From NCBI GenBank assembly GCA_023391285.1, contig JAEWBF010000035.1, forward strand, positions 1-12,963: 12,963 nt of DNA, read 5' to 3'. The notes beneath the pieces are model-generated. The model saw nothing but the letters and a program-made list of their open reading frames with translations. It was not told the DNA's origin and ran no database searches. The DNA is from Verrucomicrobiota bacterium (GTDB lineage Bacteria > Verrucomicrobiota > Verrucomicrobiia > Opitutales > Opitutaceae). The position numbers were made by a program, and so were the translations under genes. Positions 1 to 6,787 of this stretch are shown here, in pieces (position 1 is the first letter of the stretch; every line of letters starts with the position of its first letter).

Positions 1-214
1 GCCCCGCCCCCACGAACGCCACCAAAGCTACGATCTTTCCGTTCATCCACCACGCCGCGCCCCCCATCCCCACGGCCGCCAACGCCAGCGCATGCCCATA
101 CACCCCCGCCGCCACCGCGATCCTCCACGGCACCCAATCCGGCACCGGCAACCACGTGAGCAACCCCACCCCCGCCAGCCCCACCGCCAAAAGCAGCAAA
201 CTCCACGTCACCAT
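1..214 (-). CDS. Membrane protein, N-terminal part (runs off left edge)
   Basis: The reading frame is open from an ATG at 214-212 to the window edge (71 codons) and is not a recognised family. The translation starts MVTWSLLLLAVGLAG and is almost entirely hydrophobic. It has two to three likely membrane spans (about residues 4-21, 31-50 and 60 to the end), with a Pro/Trp turn (VPDWVPW) after the first. Wobble positions are G/C-rich, as expected for a real gene here. Just upstream on the minus strand is GAGGGAGGA. This is the only Shine-Dalgarno-like sequence before any start in the window, but it abuts the ATG, so the adjacent GTG codon (211-209) may be the true start. It is divergent from the rsuA-like gene. 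Function unknown; an integral inner-membrane location is inferred from hydrophobicity only. Confidence 0.6.
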   Translation of the reverse strand, partial: MVTWSLLLLAVGLAGVGLLTWLPVPDWVPWRIAVAAGVYGHALALAAVGMGGAAWWMNGKIVALVAFVGAG

Positions 215-284
215 TCCTCCCTCGCCGCAAAGCCTCCGCCTCTCCGCCACATCTTTCCTCTTCCCCCTTCCACCTGCTTCCTTT

Positions 285-312
285 TTCGCGCCCTTTCGCG
301 TGTTTCGCGGGC
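285..312. repeat. TTCGCG periodic repeat, copy 1
   Basis: TTCGCGCCCT, TTCGCGTGT and TTCGCGGGC lie head to tail (periods 10 and 9). The last 20 bases (293-312) are identical to 2231-2250, upstream of the kinase/pyrophosphorylase fusion gene. It lies in the divergent intergenic region between the membrane protein and the rsuA-like gene. Confidence 0.7.
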
Positions 313-388
313 CACAAACCCGCTTTCCTCTTGGCGCCTCCTGCGCCTCCTTGCGGCCAATAACTCCTTCGCCCCTTGGCCGTTTGAA

Positions 389-431
389 GCTTGGACATTC
401 CCTGGAGCTTGGATCTTGGTCCTTGGATCTT
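389..431. repeat. Heptamer array NCTTGGN upstream of rsuA-like gene
   Basis: Units GCTTGGA (389-395) and, after an 11-base gap, GCTTGGA, TCTTGGT, CCTTGGA and TCTT in direct succession (407-431) give a 7-bp period. The array ends six bases before the ATG at 437, so it would lie in the mRNA leader or act as promoter-proximal DNA. It argues against extending the reading frame upstream of 437. Confidence 0.65.
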
Positions 432-436
432 CCCCC

Positions 437-1132
437 ATGCGCCGCCTCGACCAACTTCTCTCCAGCCTCGGCTACTGCACCCGCAGCGAAGCCCGCGACT
501 GGGTCGCCTCCGGCGCCGTCACGATCCGCGGCGAACCCGCCCGCAACGTCTCGCAAAAAGCGCACCCCGCCGACGTCCAGGTCGACGGCCAACCTCTTGA
601 TCACCCCGACGGCCTTTTGCTTCTCCTGCACAAACCCCTCGGTCTCGTCTGCTCCCACGACGAACGCGAAGGCCCCAACATCTACTCGCTGCTCCCCGAC
701 CGCTGGCGTCGCCGCAATCCGCAGATCACCTCCATCGGCCGCCTCGACAAAGACACCTCCGGCCTCCTCCTCCTCACCGATCAAACGCAGCTCGTCCACC
801 GCCTCACCTCCCCCAAACACAAGGTTCCCAAAACCTACCGCGCCACGCTCGATCGCGACGTATCCGAAAACACGATTCAACTCTTCGCCAACGGCACGCT
901 CCTGCTCGAAGGCGAAGACAAACCCTGCGCTCCCGCCACGCTCCAACTCCTCTCCCCCCGCGAAGCCGACCTCATCCTCACCGAGGGCCGCTACCACCAG
1001 GTCCGCCGCATGTTCGCCGCCGCCGGCGCCACCGTCCTCACCCTCCACCGCACCACCTTCGGCTCCCTCCCACTTCCCGCCGATCTCGCTCCCGGTCACT
1101 GGCGCGAACTCCCCCTCAACACCTTCGCCTGA
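437..1132 (+). CDS. rsuA: 16S rRNA pseudouridine synthase, RsuA family
   Basis: Predicted to convert a uridine of small-subunit rRNA (U516 in E. coli) to pseudouridine in the cytoplasm. The 231-residue product has the same length as E. coli RsuA. An S4-like RNA-binding segment covers residues 1-50 (MRRLDQLLSSLGYCTRSEAR). The catalytic domain carries HKPLGLVCS (65-73), GRLDKDTSGLLLLTD with catalytic Asp104, a TSPKH...KTY stretch, the EGRYHQVRRMFAAAG motif, and a C-terminal LAPGHWREL that matches the RsuA tail. The frame stays open upstream to 92, but that part is Pro/Arg/His-rich and runs through repeats. The ATG at 437 starts exactly at the family N-terminus. No Shine-Dalgarno sequence is visible. 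An RluB/RluE-type specificity cannot be fully excluded, but length and tail favour RsuA. Confidence 0.93.
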   Translation: MRRLDQLLSSLGYCTRSEARDWVASGAVTIRGEPARNVSQKAHPADVQVDGQPLDHPDGLLLLLHKPLGLVCSHDEREGPNIYSLLPDRWRRRNPQITSIGRLDKDTSGLLLLTDQTQLVHRLTSPKHKVPKTYRATLDRDVSENTIQLFANGTLLLEGEDKPCAPATLQLLSPREADLILTEGRYHQVRRMFAAAGATVLTLHRTTFGSLPLPADLAPGHWRELPLNTFA

Positions 1133-1174
1133 ACCGCCTTTCCTCCCAGGTCTCTCGCGGGATTTCTCCTCTAA

Positions 1175-1210
1175 ATTCGTGTGCATTCGTGTCCATTCGT
1201 GATTCGTGGA
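1175..1210. repeat. ATTCGTG array, 10-bp period
   Basis: Units ATTCGTGTGC, ATTCGTGTCC and ATTCGTGATT start at 1175, 1185 and 1195, with a further ATTCGTGGA at 1202. It lies 42 bases after the rsuA-like stop. The rest of the 204-base gap to the next gene shows no other clear feature. It belongs with the arrays at 5734 and 5801. Confidence 0.75.
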
Positions 1211-1336
1211 TTGCATTTCCCTCCTCAGGAAAACCCGCACCATCCCATCGGGCATTCTCTGCGCCCGCCTTTCCAGTTGAACCCTCCGCCTCGCGCGCCT
1301 GACTGATTGGCCCCGAGATCGCTCCAGCTCCGCTGC

Positions 1337-2179
1337 ATGAAAATTCGCAAAGCCCTCGTCACCGCCGCCAACCCGCGCCAGCGCACGCTTCCGCTCCAAT
1401 CCCTCATCGACCCGCACGGCGAAACCAAAACCGCCCTGCAACTCGTCCTCGAGGAGGCCGCGGCCGCCGGCATCGAAGAGTTCTGCGTCATCGTCTGCGC
1501 CGGCGACGAAGCCGCCTACGCCGAAGCCTGCGGCGATCTCCGCTCCCGCATCCGCTTCATCCCGCAAACCGAAGCGCGCGGCTACGGCCACGCCGTCCTG
1601 CTCGGCCACGACTTCATCGGCGACGAACCGTTCCTTCACCTCGTCGGCGACCATCTCCACGTTTCGAATACAAAAATCAGCTGCGCCCGCCAGCTGATCG
1701 ACATCGCCACCGCCGAACACGCCTCCGTCTCCGCCGTCCAGCCCACGCGCGAAAGCCAGATCACGTCCTACGGCGCCATCGGCGGCCGCCTCGTCGGCGG
1801 CGAAAAACCGCTCTACCAAATCGAGTCCGTCCTCGAAAAACCCACGCCGTCCGTCGCCGAGCAACAGCTCATCGTCCCCGGCCTCCGCGCCGGCTTCTAT
1901 CTCTGCTTCTTCGGCCTCCACGTCCTCGGCGCCGAAATCTTTTCGATTCTCGAAAAACAGCGCGCCGCCGCGCCCGACAAAAATCTCGGCCTCTCGCCCG
2001 CGCTCCACGAACTCGCCAGCCGCGAGCGCTACCTCGCCTTCAACGTCTCCGGCCGCCGCTACGACATCGGCGCGCCCTACGGTCTGCTCTTCGCCCAGCT
2101 CGCCCTCTCCCTCTCCGGCCCCGAGCGCGACCGCGTCCTCACCCAGCTCGTCGAACTCCTCGCCCTCCGTCCCGAATAA
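1337..2179 (+). CDS. GalU-like sugar nucleotidyltransferase with degenerate nucleotide-binding loop
   Basis: A 280-residue protein of the GalU/RmlA nucleotidyltransferase superfamily, which makes NDP-sugars from sugar-1-phosphates. Recognisable landmarks in order: KIRKALVTAA (2-11), LEEAAAAGIEEFCVIV (38-53), GYGHAVLLG (82-90), HLVGDHL with candidate metal-binding Asp105, SYGAIGG (144-150), IESVLEKPTP (162-171), and SGRRYDIGAPYGLL (238-251), matching GalU's 'RYDIG...GYL'. The usual GxGTR-x-LP nucleotide loop reads NPRQRTLP at 12-19: both glycines are gone and only Arg16 and the LP remain. This suggests altered chemistry, or a regulatory or inactive subunit. A TTG 30 bases upstream (1307) is open in frame, but the family N-terminus begins at the ATG. 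The gene sits 80 bases before the kinase/pyrophosphorylase fusion in the same orientation, so co-transcription is likely. Confidence 0.8.
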   Translation: MKIRKALVTAANPRQRTLPLQSLIDPHGETKTALQLVLEEAAAAGIEEFCVIVCAGDEAAYAEACGDLRSRIRFIPQTEARGYGHAVLLGHDFIGDEPFLHLVGDHLHVSNTKISCARQLIDIATAEHASVSAVQPTRESQITSYGAIGGRLVGGEKPLYQIESVLEKPTPSVAEQQLIVPGLRAGFYLCFFGLHVLGAEIFSILEKQRAAAPDKNLGLSPALHELASRERYLAFNVSGRRYDIGAPYGLLFAQLALSLSGPERDRVLTQLVELLALRPE

Positions 2180-2216
2180 CCTCCCCGCCAACCACGCCAA
2201 TCACACGAATCCACCT

Positions 2217-2250
2217 TTCGCCTTTCGTGTCTTTCGCGTGTTTCGCGGGC
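2217..2250. repeat. TTCGCG periodic repeat, copy 2
   Basis: TTCGCCT, TTCGTGTCT, TTCGCGTGT and TTCGCGGGC run in near-perfect 9-bp register. The 20 bases at 2231-2250 are identical to 293-312. The array ends 9 bases before the ATG at 2260, supporting that start over the in-frame codon at 2227, which falls inside the array. Confidence 0.7.
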
Positions 2251-2259
2251 TCCTCTTCA

Positions 2260-5200
2260 ATGTCTCTCCGCGTCACTGACATCATCGACTCCGCCGACGC
2301 CGCCACGCGCGACCTCGCCCTCGATCGCTGGGCCACCGGCAAATCCGTCGACGAACTTCTCGCCGCCTGCGCCGAACTCGACGCCTACCGCCGCCGCGAA
2401 ACCAATCTCTACAAACGCGTCCGCGCGCTCTTCTTCATCACCGCGCTCCATCGCTACCACCTCCCCGCGCGCCCCGACCTCCCTCGCACCGGCCGCGTCC
2501 CGTTCACCGGTTTTCGCCACCTTCTCGAACGCCGCTTCGAGGAAGCCATCGGCGTCTTCTCCTCCGCCCTCGCCGAACACGGCCCCAGCGAAACGCTTTC
2601 CTCCGCCCTCGCCTCCGCCCATCACGCGCTCGCGTTCCAAACTCTCGCCGACCAAGTCCGCCGCACCGTCCGCTCCACCCGCGGCAATGCCTGGATGTTC
2701 CGTCTCGGCCATCCGCTCGATCAGCCGCTTCGCGTCCGCCCCGAGCTCCTCGCCCGCGATTCCGCTGAATCCAATTTTCCACTACTCCGCGAACGCACGC
2801 CCGTTCGCATGGACCTCACCCACTGCGGCTGGTCCGACATCTTTTTCCTCGGGATGGATTTCCCCGAGGGCGCGCGCGTCCTCAACATCTCCGTCGATCT
2901 CGGCGTCCACGGCCGCGACACCGCTCCGCGCCCGCCCGTCGAAGCTTACTTCCGCGTCATCGACGAACCCGTCATCCGTCTCGCCAGCGTCGATCTAGGT
3001 GCCACCACCACGATCTCCGACCTCGACGAGGTCTTCGACTTCGGTCGCGACTACCTCGGCCTCCTCAAAGCCGCCGTCATCGCCGCGGGCATCGTCCCGC
3101 CCGGCATCGAACGCTCCGGCGCCTCGCTCGCCCAACTCCTCGCCGCCATCTTCGGACCCGGCCGCGGTTTCGAAATCGTCTCCAACGTCAACCGCATCCC
3201 CAAGGGCTCCCGCCTCGCCGTCTCCACCAATCTACTCGGCGCGCTCATCGCCGTCTGCATGCGCGCCACGCACCAGATCAAATCCCTCACCGGTCCGCTC
3301 GACGAACCCGAGCGCCGCATCGTCGCCGCCCGCGCCATCCTCGGCGAATGGCTCGGCGGCTCCGGCGGCGGTTGGCAGGACTCCGGCGGCGTCTGGCCCG
3401 GCATCAAATTGATCGAGGGCACTCTCGCGAATCCCGGCGACCCCGAACACGGCATCTCCCGCGGCACGCTCCTCCCGCGTCACACCCTTCTCGGCGCAGA
3501 TCGCATCTCGCCCGAGGCTCGCCAAAAACTCCAGGACTCCCTCGTCCTCGTCCACGGCGGCATGGCCCAAAACGTCGGCCCCATCCTCGAGATGGCCACG
3601 GAGAAATACCTTCTCCGCAACGAAGCCGAATTCGCCTCGCGCCTCAAAGCCGTCGCCACCCTCGACGAAATCCTCGGCTACCTCGCCGCCGGCGACATCA
3701 AACAACTCGGCGCCGCCCTCACCCAAAACTTCTTCGGCCCGCTCCAAACCATCATCCCCTGGGTCAGCAATCTCTACACCGAGCGCCTCATCGAGCGCAC
3801 GCGCGCCGCGTTCGGCGACGACTTCTGGGGCTTCTGGATGCTCGGCGGCATGTCCGGCGGCGGCATGGGCTTCATCTTCGCCCCGCACCGCAAACGCGAG
3901 GGCCAGGAAAAACTCCGCGAGATCATGCTCGCCACCAAGCGCGAGCTCGAATCCTCCCTGCCGTTCGCGATGGACCCCGTCGTCTACGACTTCGCTATCA
4001 ACGAACACGGCACCGTCGCCGCGCTCCTCACCGGCGACGACGCCCTTCTCCCCGTCGATTTCTACCGCGCCGCCGTCCCGCCGCTCCTCCGCCGCTCCGC
4101 CCGCGAGCTCACGCCGCGCGAACGCGCCGACCTCCAACATTTCACCCGCGCCGCGCGCAATAATCCCGACTTCGCCTCCGCGCTCCCCACCCTTCTCGAC
4201 CAGCTCCTCCCCTCCGGCGATTCGCGCAACAACCACGCCCAGCGCCTCGCCGAGCTCCTGGCTCAAAACGGTTTCGATCGCGCGCAACACGAACAGATCC
4301 GCGCCGACCTCCGCAACGGCCGCATCGGCCTCGCGATGAACCGTCTCCCCGCCAACACCAAAATCGAAGACGTTCCCGCGTCCGCCCTCTTCAACTACTC
4401 GACTGCCAACAACCCGGAACTCCGAACTCGGAACTCGGAACTGCCGCGCTTCCGCGCCGCCGGCGAAGCCGCTCTGAAACGCGGCGAACTCGCCGTCATC
4501 ACCTACGCCGCCGGCGTCGGCTCCCGCTGGACGCAAGGCGCCGGCGTCGTCAAAGGCCTGCACCCGTTCGCCAAGCTCGCCGGCCGCCACCGCAGCTTCA
4601 TCGAAACCCATCTCGGCCGCACCCGCCGCACCGCGCGCGAATTCAACACGACGATTCCTCACGTCTTCACGACGAGCCATCTCACGCACGCCCCCATCGA
4701 GCACTGGCTCCGCGCCACCTTCCCCGATTCTTTCCTCTCACCGACTCTCAACTCTCAACCCTCAACTCTCAACTCCTCCTCCCCCGTCCCCGTCTTTCTC
4801 TCCCCCGGCCGCTCCATCGGCCTCCGCCTCGTCCCCGCCGTCCGCGACCTCATCTTCGCCTGGGAGGAAACTGCCCAGCAAAAACTCGACGAGCAGAAGG
4901 AAAAGATGCGCGACAGCATCCGCGCCGCCCTCACGAACTGGGCGCGCACCGTCGGCGAGGGCTCCGACTACACCGACAACGTTCCCGAACAGTGCCTCCA
5001 CCCCGTCGGTCACTGGTTCGAAATCCCCAACCTTCTCAAGAACGGCACGCTCGCCCGCCTCCTCGCCGCCCAACCGAATCTCCGCACGCTCGTCGTCCAC
5101 AACATCGACACCCTCGGCGCCTCGCCCGATCCCACGCTCCTCGGCTGGTTCCAATCCACCGGCGCCACGCTCGGCTGGGAAGTCATCCCGAAACGCATCG

Positions 5201-5658
5201 AAGACCATGGCGGCGGTCTCGCGCGCGTCGACGGACGCCTACGCATCGTCGAAGGCCTCGCGCTCCCACGCGAAGACGACGAGTTCAATCTCACTTACTA
5301 CAACAGCAACACCTGCTGGATCGACATCGACCGGCTCCTCGCCGGCTTCGGACTCACCCGCGCCGATCTCTCCGACGCCGAACTCACCGCCGCCGCCGTC
5401 CGCCGTCTTGCCGCGCGCGTCCCGACTTACGTCACGCTCAAAGACGTGAAAAAACGCTGGGGCCACGGCCAGGAAGACATCTTCCCCGTCGCCCAATTCG
5501 AAAAACTCTGGGGCGACATGACCGCTCTCTCCGAGATCGAAAGCGTCTTCGCCGTCGTCCCCCGTCAGCGCGGCCAGCAGTTGAAAGATCAGGCCCAACT
5601 CGACGCCTGGCAACGCGACGGCTCCGCCGCCCACATCGAATCCCTCTCCACCTGGTAG
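2260..5658 (+). CDS. Bifunctional GHMP sugar kinase / UDP-glucose pyrophosphorylase-family fusion
   Basis: A 1132-residue cytoplasmic protein with two enzyme halves. The N-terminal part (about 180-560) resembles the fucokinase-type GHMP kinases: PVRMDLTHCGWSD (181-193, motif 1), PKGSRLAVSTNLLGAL (314-329, motif 2 position), GGGWQDSGGVWPG (369-381, like the fucokinase GGGWQDQ signature) and LGGMSGGGMGF (528-538, motif 3). A helical linker follows (about 560-740). The C-terminal part is a UDPGP domain: AGVGSRW...VKGLHPF (751-770), HPVGHWFEIP (914-923), HNIDTLGAS (947-955), the K...DHGGG region (978-986), IVEGLALP (996-1003) and YNSNTCWIDID (1014-1024). It probably phosphorylates a free sugar at C1 and transfers a nucleotide to it; the sugar and nucleotide are not evident. 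Known FKP/FKGP fusions have the reverse order and a different pyrophosphorylase family. Motif 2 lacks the usual GLG. Heptamer arrays encode residues 719-728 and 829-840. The start at 2260 avoids an upstream repeat; no Shine-Dalgarno sequence is seen. Confidence 0.85.
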   Translation: MSLRVTDIIDSADAATRDLALDRWATGKSVDELLAACAELDAYRRRETNLYKRVRALFFITALHRYHLPARPDLPRTGRVPFTGFRHLLERRFEEAIGVFSSALAEHGPSETLSSALASAHHALAFQTLADQVRRTVRSTRGNAWMFRLGHPLDQPLRVRPELLARDSAESNFPLLRERTPVRMDLTHCGWSDIFFLGMDFPEGARVLNISVDLGVHGRDTAPRPPVEAYFRVIDEPVIRLASVDLGATTTISDLDEVFDFGRDYLGLLKAAVIAAGIVPPGIERSGASLAQLLAAIFGPGRGFEIVSNVNRIPKGSRLAVSTNLLGALIAVCMRATHQIKSLTGPLDEPERRIVAARAILGEWLGGSGGGWQDSGGVWPGIKLIEGTLANPGDPEHGISRGTLLPRHTLLGADRISPEARQKLQDSLVLVHGGMAQNVGPILEMATEKYLLRNEAEFASRLKAVATLDEILGYLAAGDIKQLGAALTQNFFGPLQTIIPWVSNLYTERLIERTRAAFGDDFWGFWMLGGMSGGGMGFIFAPHRKREGQEKLREIMLATKRELESSLPFAMDPVVYDFAINEHGTVAALLTGDDALLPVDFYRAAVPPLLRRSARELTPRERADLQHFTRAARNNPDFASALPTLLDQLLPSGDSRNNHAQRLAELLAQNGFDRAQHEQIRADLRNGRIGLAMNRLPANTKIEDVPASALFNYSTANNPELRTRNSELPRFRAAGEAALKRGELAVITYAAGVGSRWTQGAGVVKGLHPFAKLAGRHRSFIETHLGRTRRTAREFNTTIPHVFTTSHLTHAPIEHWLRATFPDSFLSPTLNSQPSTLNSSSPVPVFLSPGRSIGLRLVPAVRDLIFAWEETAQQKLDEQKEKMRDSIRAALTNWARTVGEGSDYTDNVPEQCLHPVGHWFEIPNLLKNGTLARLLAAQPNLRTLVVHNIDTLGASPDPTLLGWFQSTGATLGWEVIPKRIEDHGGGLARVDGRLRIVEGLALPREDDEFNLTYYNSNTCWIDIDRLLAGFGLTRADLSDAELTAAAVRRLAARVPTYVTLKDVKKRWGHGQEDIFPVAQFEKLWGDMTALSEIESVFAVVPRQRGQQLKDQAQLDAWQRDGSAAHIESLSTW
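4416..4443 (+). repeat. Heptamer array GGAACTC inside coding sequence
   Basis: Four consecutive 7-mers: GGAACTC, CGAACTC, GGAACTC, GGAACTG. They encode part of PELRTRNSEL in the linker just before the pyrophosphorylase domain of the fusion protein. The unit is not a multiple of three, so any single-unit change would shift the frame. Confidence 0.8.
4744..4778 (+). repeat. Heptamer array ACTCTCA inside coding sequence
   Basis: Five consecutive 7-mers: ACTCTCA, ACTCTCA, ACCCTCA, ACTCTCA, ACTCCTC. They encode a low-complexity Ser/Thr/Asn stretch (TLNSQPSTLNSS) within the UDPGP domain, probably a surface loop before PVPVFLSPGRS. It has the same 7-bp period as the arrays at 4416 and 389. Confidence 0.8.
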
Positions 5659-5665
5659 CGGAATT

Positions 5666-5692
5666 GTTGGGCGGGGCCTCCCGACCCCGCCG
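5666..5692 (+). repeat. 27-bp hairpin element, copy A
   Basis: Leader GTTG, arm GGCGGGGCC, loop TCCC, arm GACCCCGCC, then G; 8 of 9 positions pair. It begins 7 bases after the stop of the kinase/pyrophosphorylase gene. No T-run follows, so a classical intrinsic terminator is doubtful. Confidence 0.8.
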
Positions 5693-5733
5693 ATACCACG
5701 TCCGCTTAGCCTGCGCGCCACCAGCTCCTCCGA

Positions 5734-5753
5734 ATTCCTGTCCATTCGTGGTT
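5734..5753. repeat. ATTCGTG repeat, two units
   Basis: Two 10-bp units, ATTCCTGTCC and ATTCGTGGTT. It lies in the 235-base gap before the metallo-hydrolase gene and is related to the arrays at 1175 and 5801. Confidence 0.6.
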
Positions 5754-5800
5754 CCTCATCTGCACAATCCGGGTTGGCCCCTCCGGCAGTCACCTGCCAA

Positions 5801-5830
5801 ATCCGTGTTTATCCGTGTCCATCCGTGGTT
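5801..5830. repeat. ATCCGTG array, 10-bp period
   Basis: Three perfect 10-bp units: ATCCGTGTTT, ATCCGTGTCC, ATCCGTGGTT. The array is followed at once by A6 (5831-5836) and, ten bases later, T6 (5846-5851). This is the most AT-rich spot between genes here, and the A6/T6 pair could form a weak stem. It lies about 60 bases before the hydrolase start. Confidence 0.75.
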
Positions 5831-5893
5831 AAAAAACCCGCCTGATTTTTTGTTTGGCCCCACGCCCGTCGAGGTCTTCAACGACCGCACCAA

Positions 5894-6697
5894 ATGGGCC
5901 TTCGCTTCAGCATTCTCGGCAGCGGCAGTTCCGGCAACGCCGCCCTCCTCGTCACCGAGGAAACGCGCGTGCTCGTCGACGCCGGCTTCTCCGCGCGGAA
6001 ACTTTCCCAACTCCTCGCCGCGATCGGCGAATCCCTCGATCGCATCGATGCCGTTTTTCTCACGCACGAACACAGCGATCACGCCGCCGGCATCGAGGGC
6101 CTGAAAAAATTCCCGCACCTCAAGATCTTCGCCAACGCCGCCACCGCCGCCGCCGTCCAATCCGCCCTCGAACACCGCCCCGATTGGCAGATCTTCCACA
6201 CCGGCACGTCCTTCCGCTTTCGCGATCTCGAGATCCGCTCCTTCGCCGTCCCGCACGACGCGCAAGAACCCGTCGGCTTCCGCTTCACCACCGGACACGA
6301 AGACGACCTCTTCTCACCTCGCCGCGCGCTCACCTACCTCACCGATCTCGGCCACGCCCCGCTGCACATCCGCGAACACATCCGCGGCTGCAACATCCTC
6401 GTCGTCGAATCCAACCACTGCCCCGAGTTGCTGAAAAACGACCTGAAACGTCCGTGGTCGCTCAAGCAGCGCATCAGCGGCCGCCACGGACACCTCTCCA
6501 ACGCCGCCACCTGCGCGCTCCTCGCCGAGGTCGCCTGCCCCGAGTGGCGCCGCATTTTCCTGACGCACCTCTCGCGCGACTGCAACTCACGCACCGCCGT
6601 CGAAACCGCCTTCGCCCCGCTCCGCACCACCCTCGCCCGCTGCGAGTTCTCCATCATCGAGCAAGGCCAAAGCACCCCGCTCTACGACTGCGGGTAG
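5894..6697 (+). CDS. Metallo-beta-lactamase-fold hydrolase, YycJ/WalJ-like
   Basis: A 267-residue, probably cytoplasmic, dinuclear metal hydrolase. It opens with FSILGSGSSGNAALLV (5-20), typical of YycJ-type proteins, and LVDAGFSARKL (27-37). The metal-binding signature THEHSDH (57-63) supplies His58, His60, Asp62 and His63. Further ligand candidates lie in VPHDA (His121), LTDLGH (Asp151), ESNH (His175), SGRHGHLSN (His198 and His200) and LTHLSRDCN (His225). YycJ homologues are linked to DNA processing/repair or cell-wall control in Firmicutes; the substrate here is unknown. The ATG at 5894 gives the family N-terminus. The TAG stop lies within hairpin copy B, so the last codons overlap a repeat element. 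No Shine-Dalgarno sequence is visible. A PhnP-like phosphodiesterase is a less likely alternative. Confidence 0.88.
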   Translation: MGLRFSILGSGSSGNAALLVTEETRVLVDAGFSARKLSQLLAAIGESLDRIDAVFLTHEHSDHAAGIEGLKKFPHLKIFANAATAAAVQSALEHRPDWQIFHTGTSFRFRDLEIRSFAVPHDAQEPVGFRFTTGHEDDLFSPRRALTYLTDLGHAPLHIREHIRGCNILVVESNHCPELLKNDLKRPWSLKQRISGRHGHLSNAATCALLAEVACPEWRRIFLTHLSRDCNSRTAVETAFAPLRTTLARCEFSIIEQGQSTPLYDCG

Positions 6698-6720
6698 GGC
6701 GCGTTGTCCCCAACGCGCCG
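6694..6720 (+). repeat. 27-bp hairpin element, copy B (contains a stop codon)
   Basis: Leader GTAG, arm GGCGCGTTG, loop TCCC, arm CAACGCGCC, then G; all 9 positions pair. The TAG of the leader (6695-6697) is the stop codon of the metallo-hydrolase gene. The element sits between convergent genes and could serve both strands as a transcript end, though no T-run follows. Confidence 0.85.
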
Positions 6721-6787
6721 CTCCGCGCCCGCCTCCCTCTTAGGCGCCCCCCTCCGATTTCACCCTCACACCCACGCGTGCGCCCCC

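Noticed and set aside
92..436. Upstream extension of the rsuA-like reading frame
   Set aside because: The added residues are Pro/Arg/His-rich, cross the TTCGCG repeat and the heptamer array, and overlap the divergent membrane-protein gene. RsuA proteins start where the ATG at 437 lies.
1277..1305. TTGAAC 17 bases before TGACTG as a promoter for the GalU-like gene
   Set aside because: The -35 is passable but the -10 matches the consensus at only one position or so.
3232..4704. 490-codon minus-strand open frame inside the kinase/pyrophosphorylase gene
   Set aside because: Same codon-bias shadow: Gly/Ala/Glu/Val-rich, no domain, wholly antisense to a gene with strong family motifs.
5666..5692. 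Hairpin elements as ordinary rho-independent terminators
   Set aside because: The stems are strong and follow genes, but none of the seven is followed by a T-run, and one copy lies between divergent genes. They are therefore listed as repeats.
4992..6104. 370-codon plus-strand open frame overlapping the end of the fusion gene and the start of the hydrolase
   Set aside because: Arg/Pro/His-rich shadow frame of two well-supported genes; no motif.
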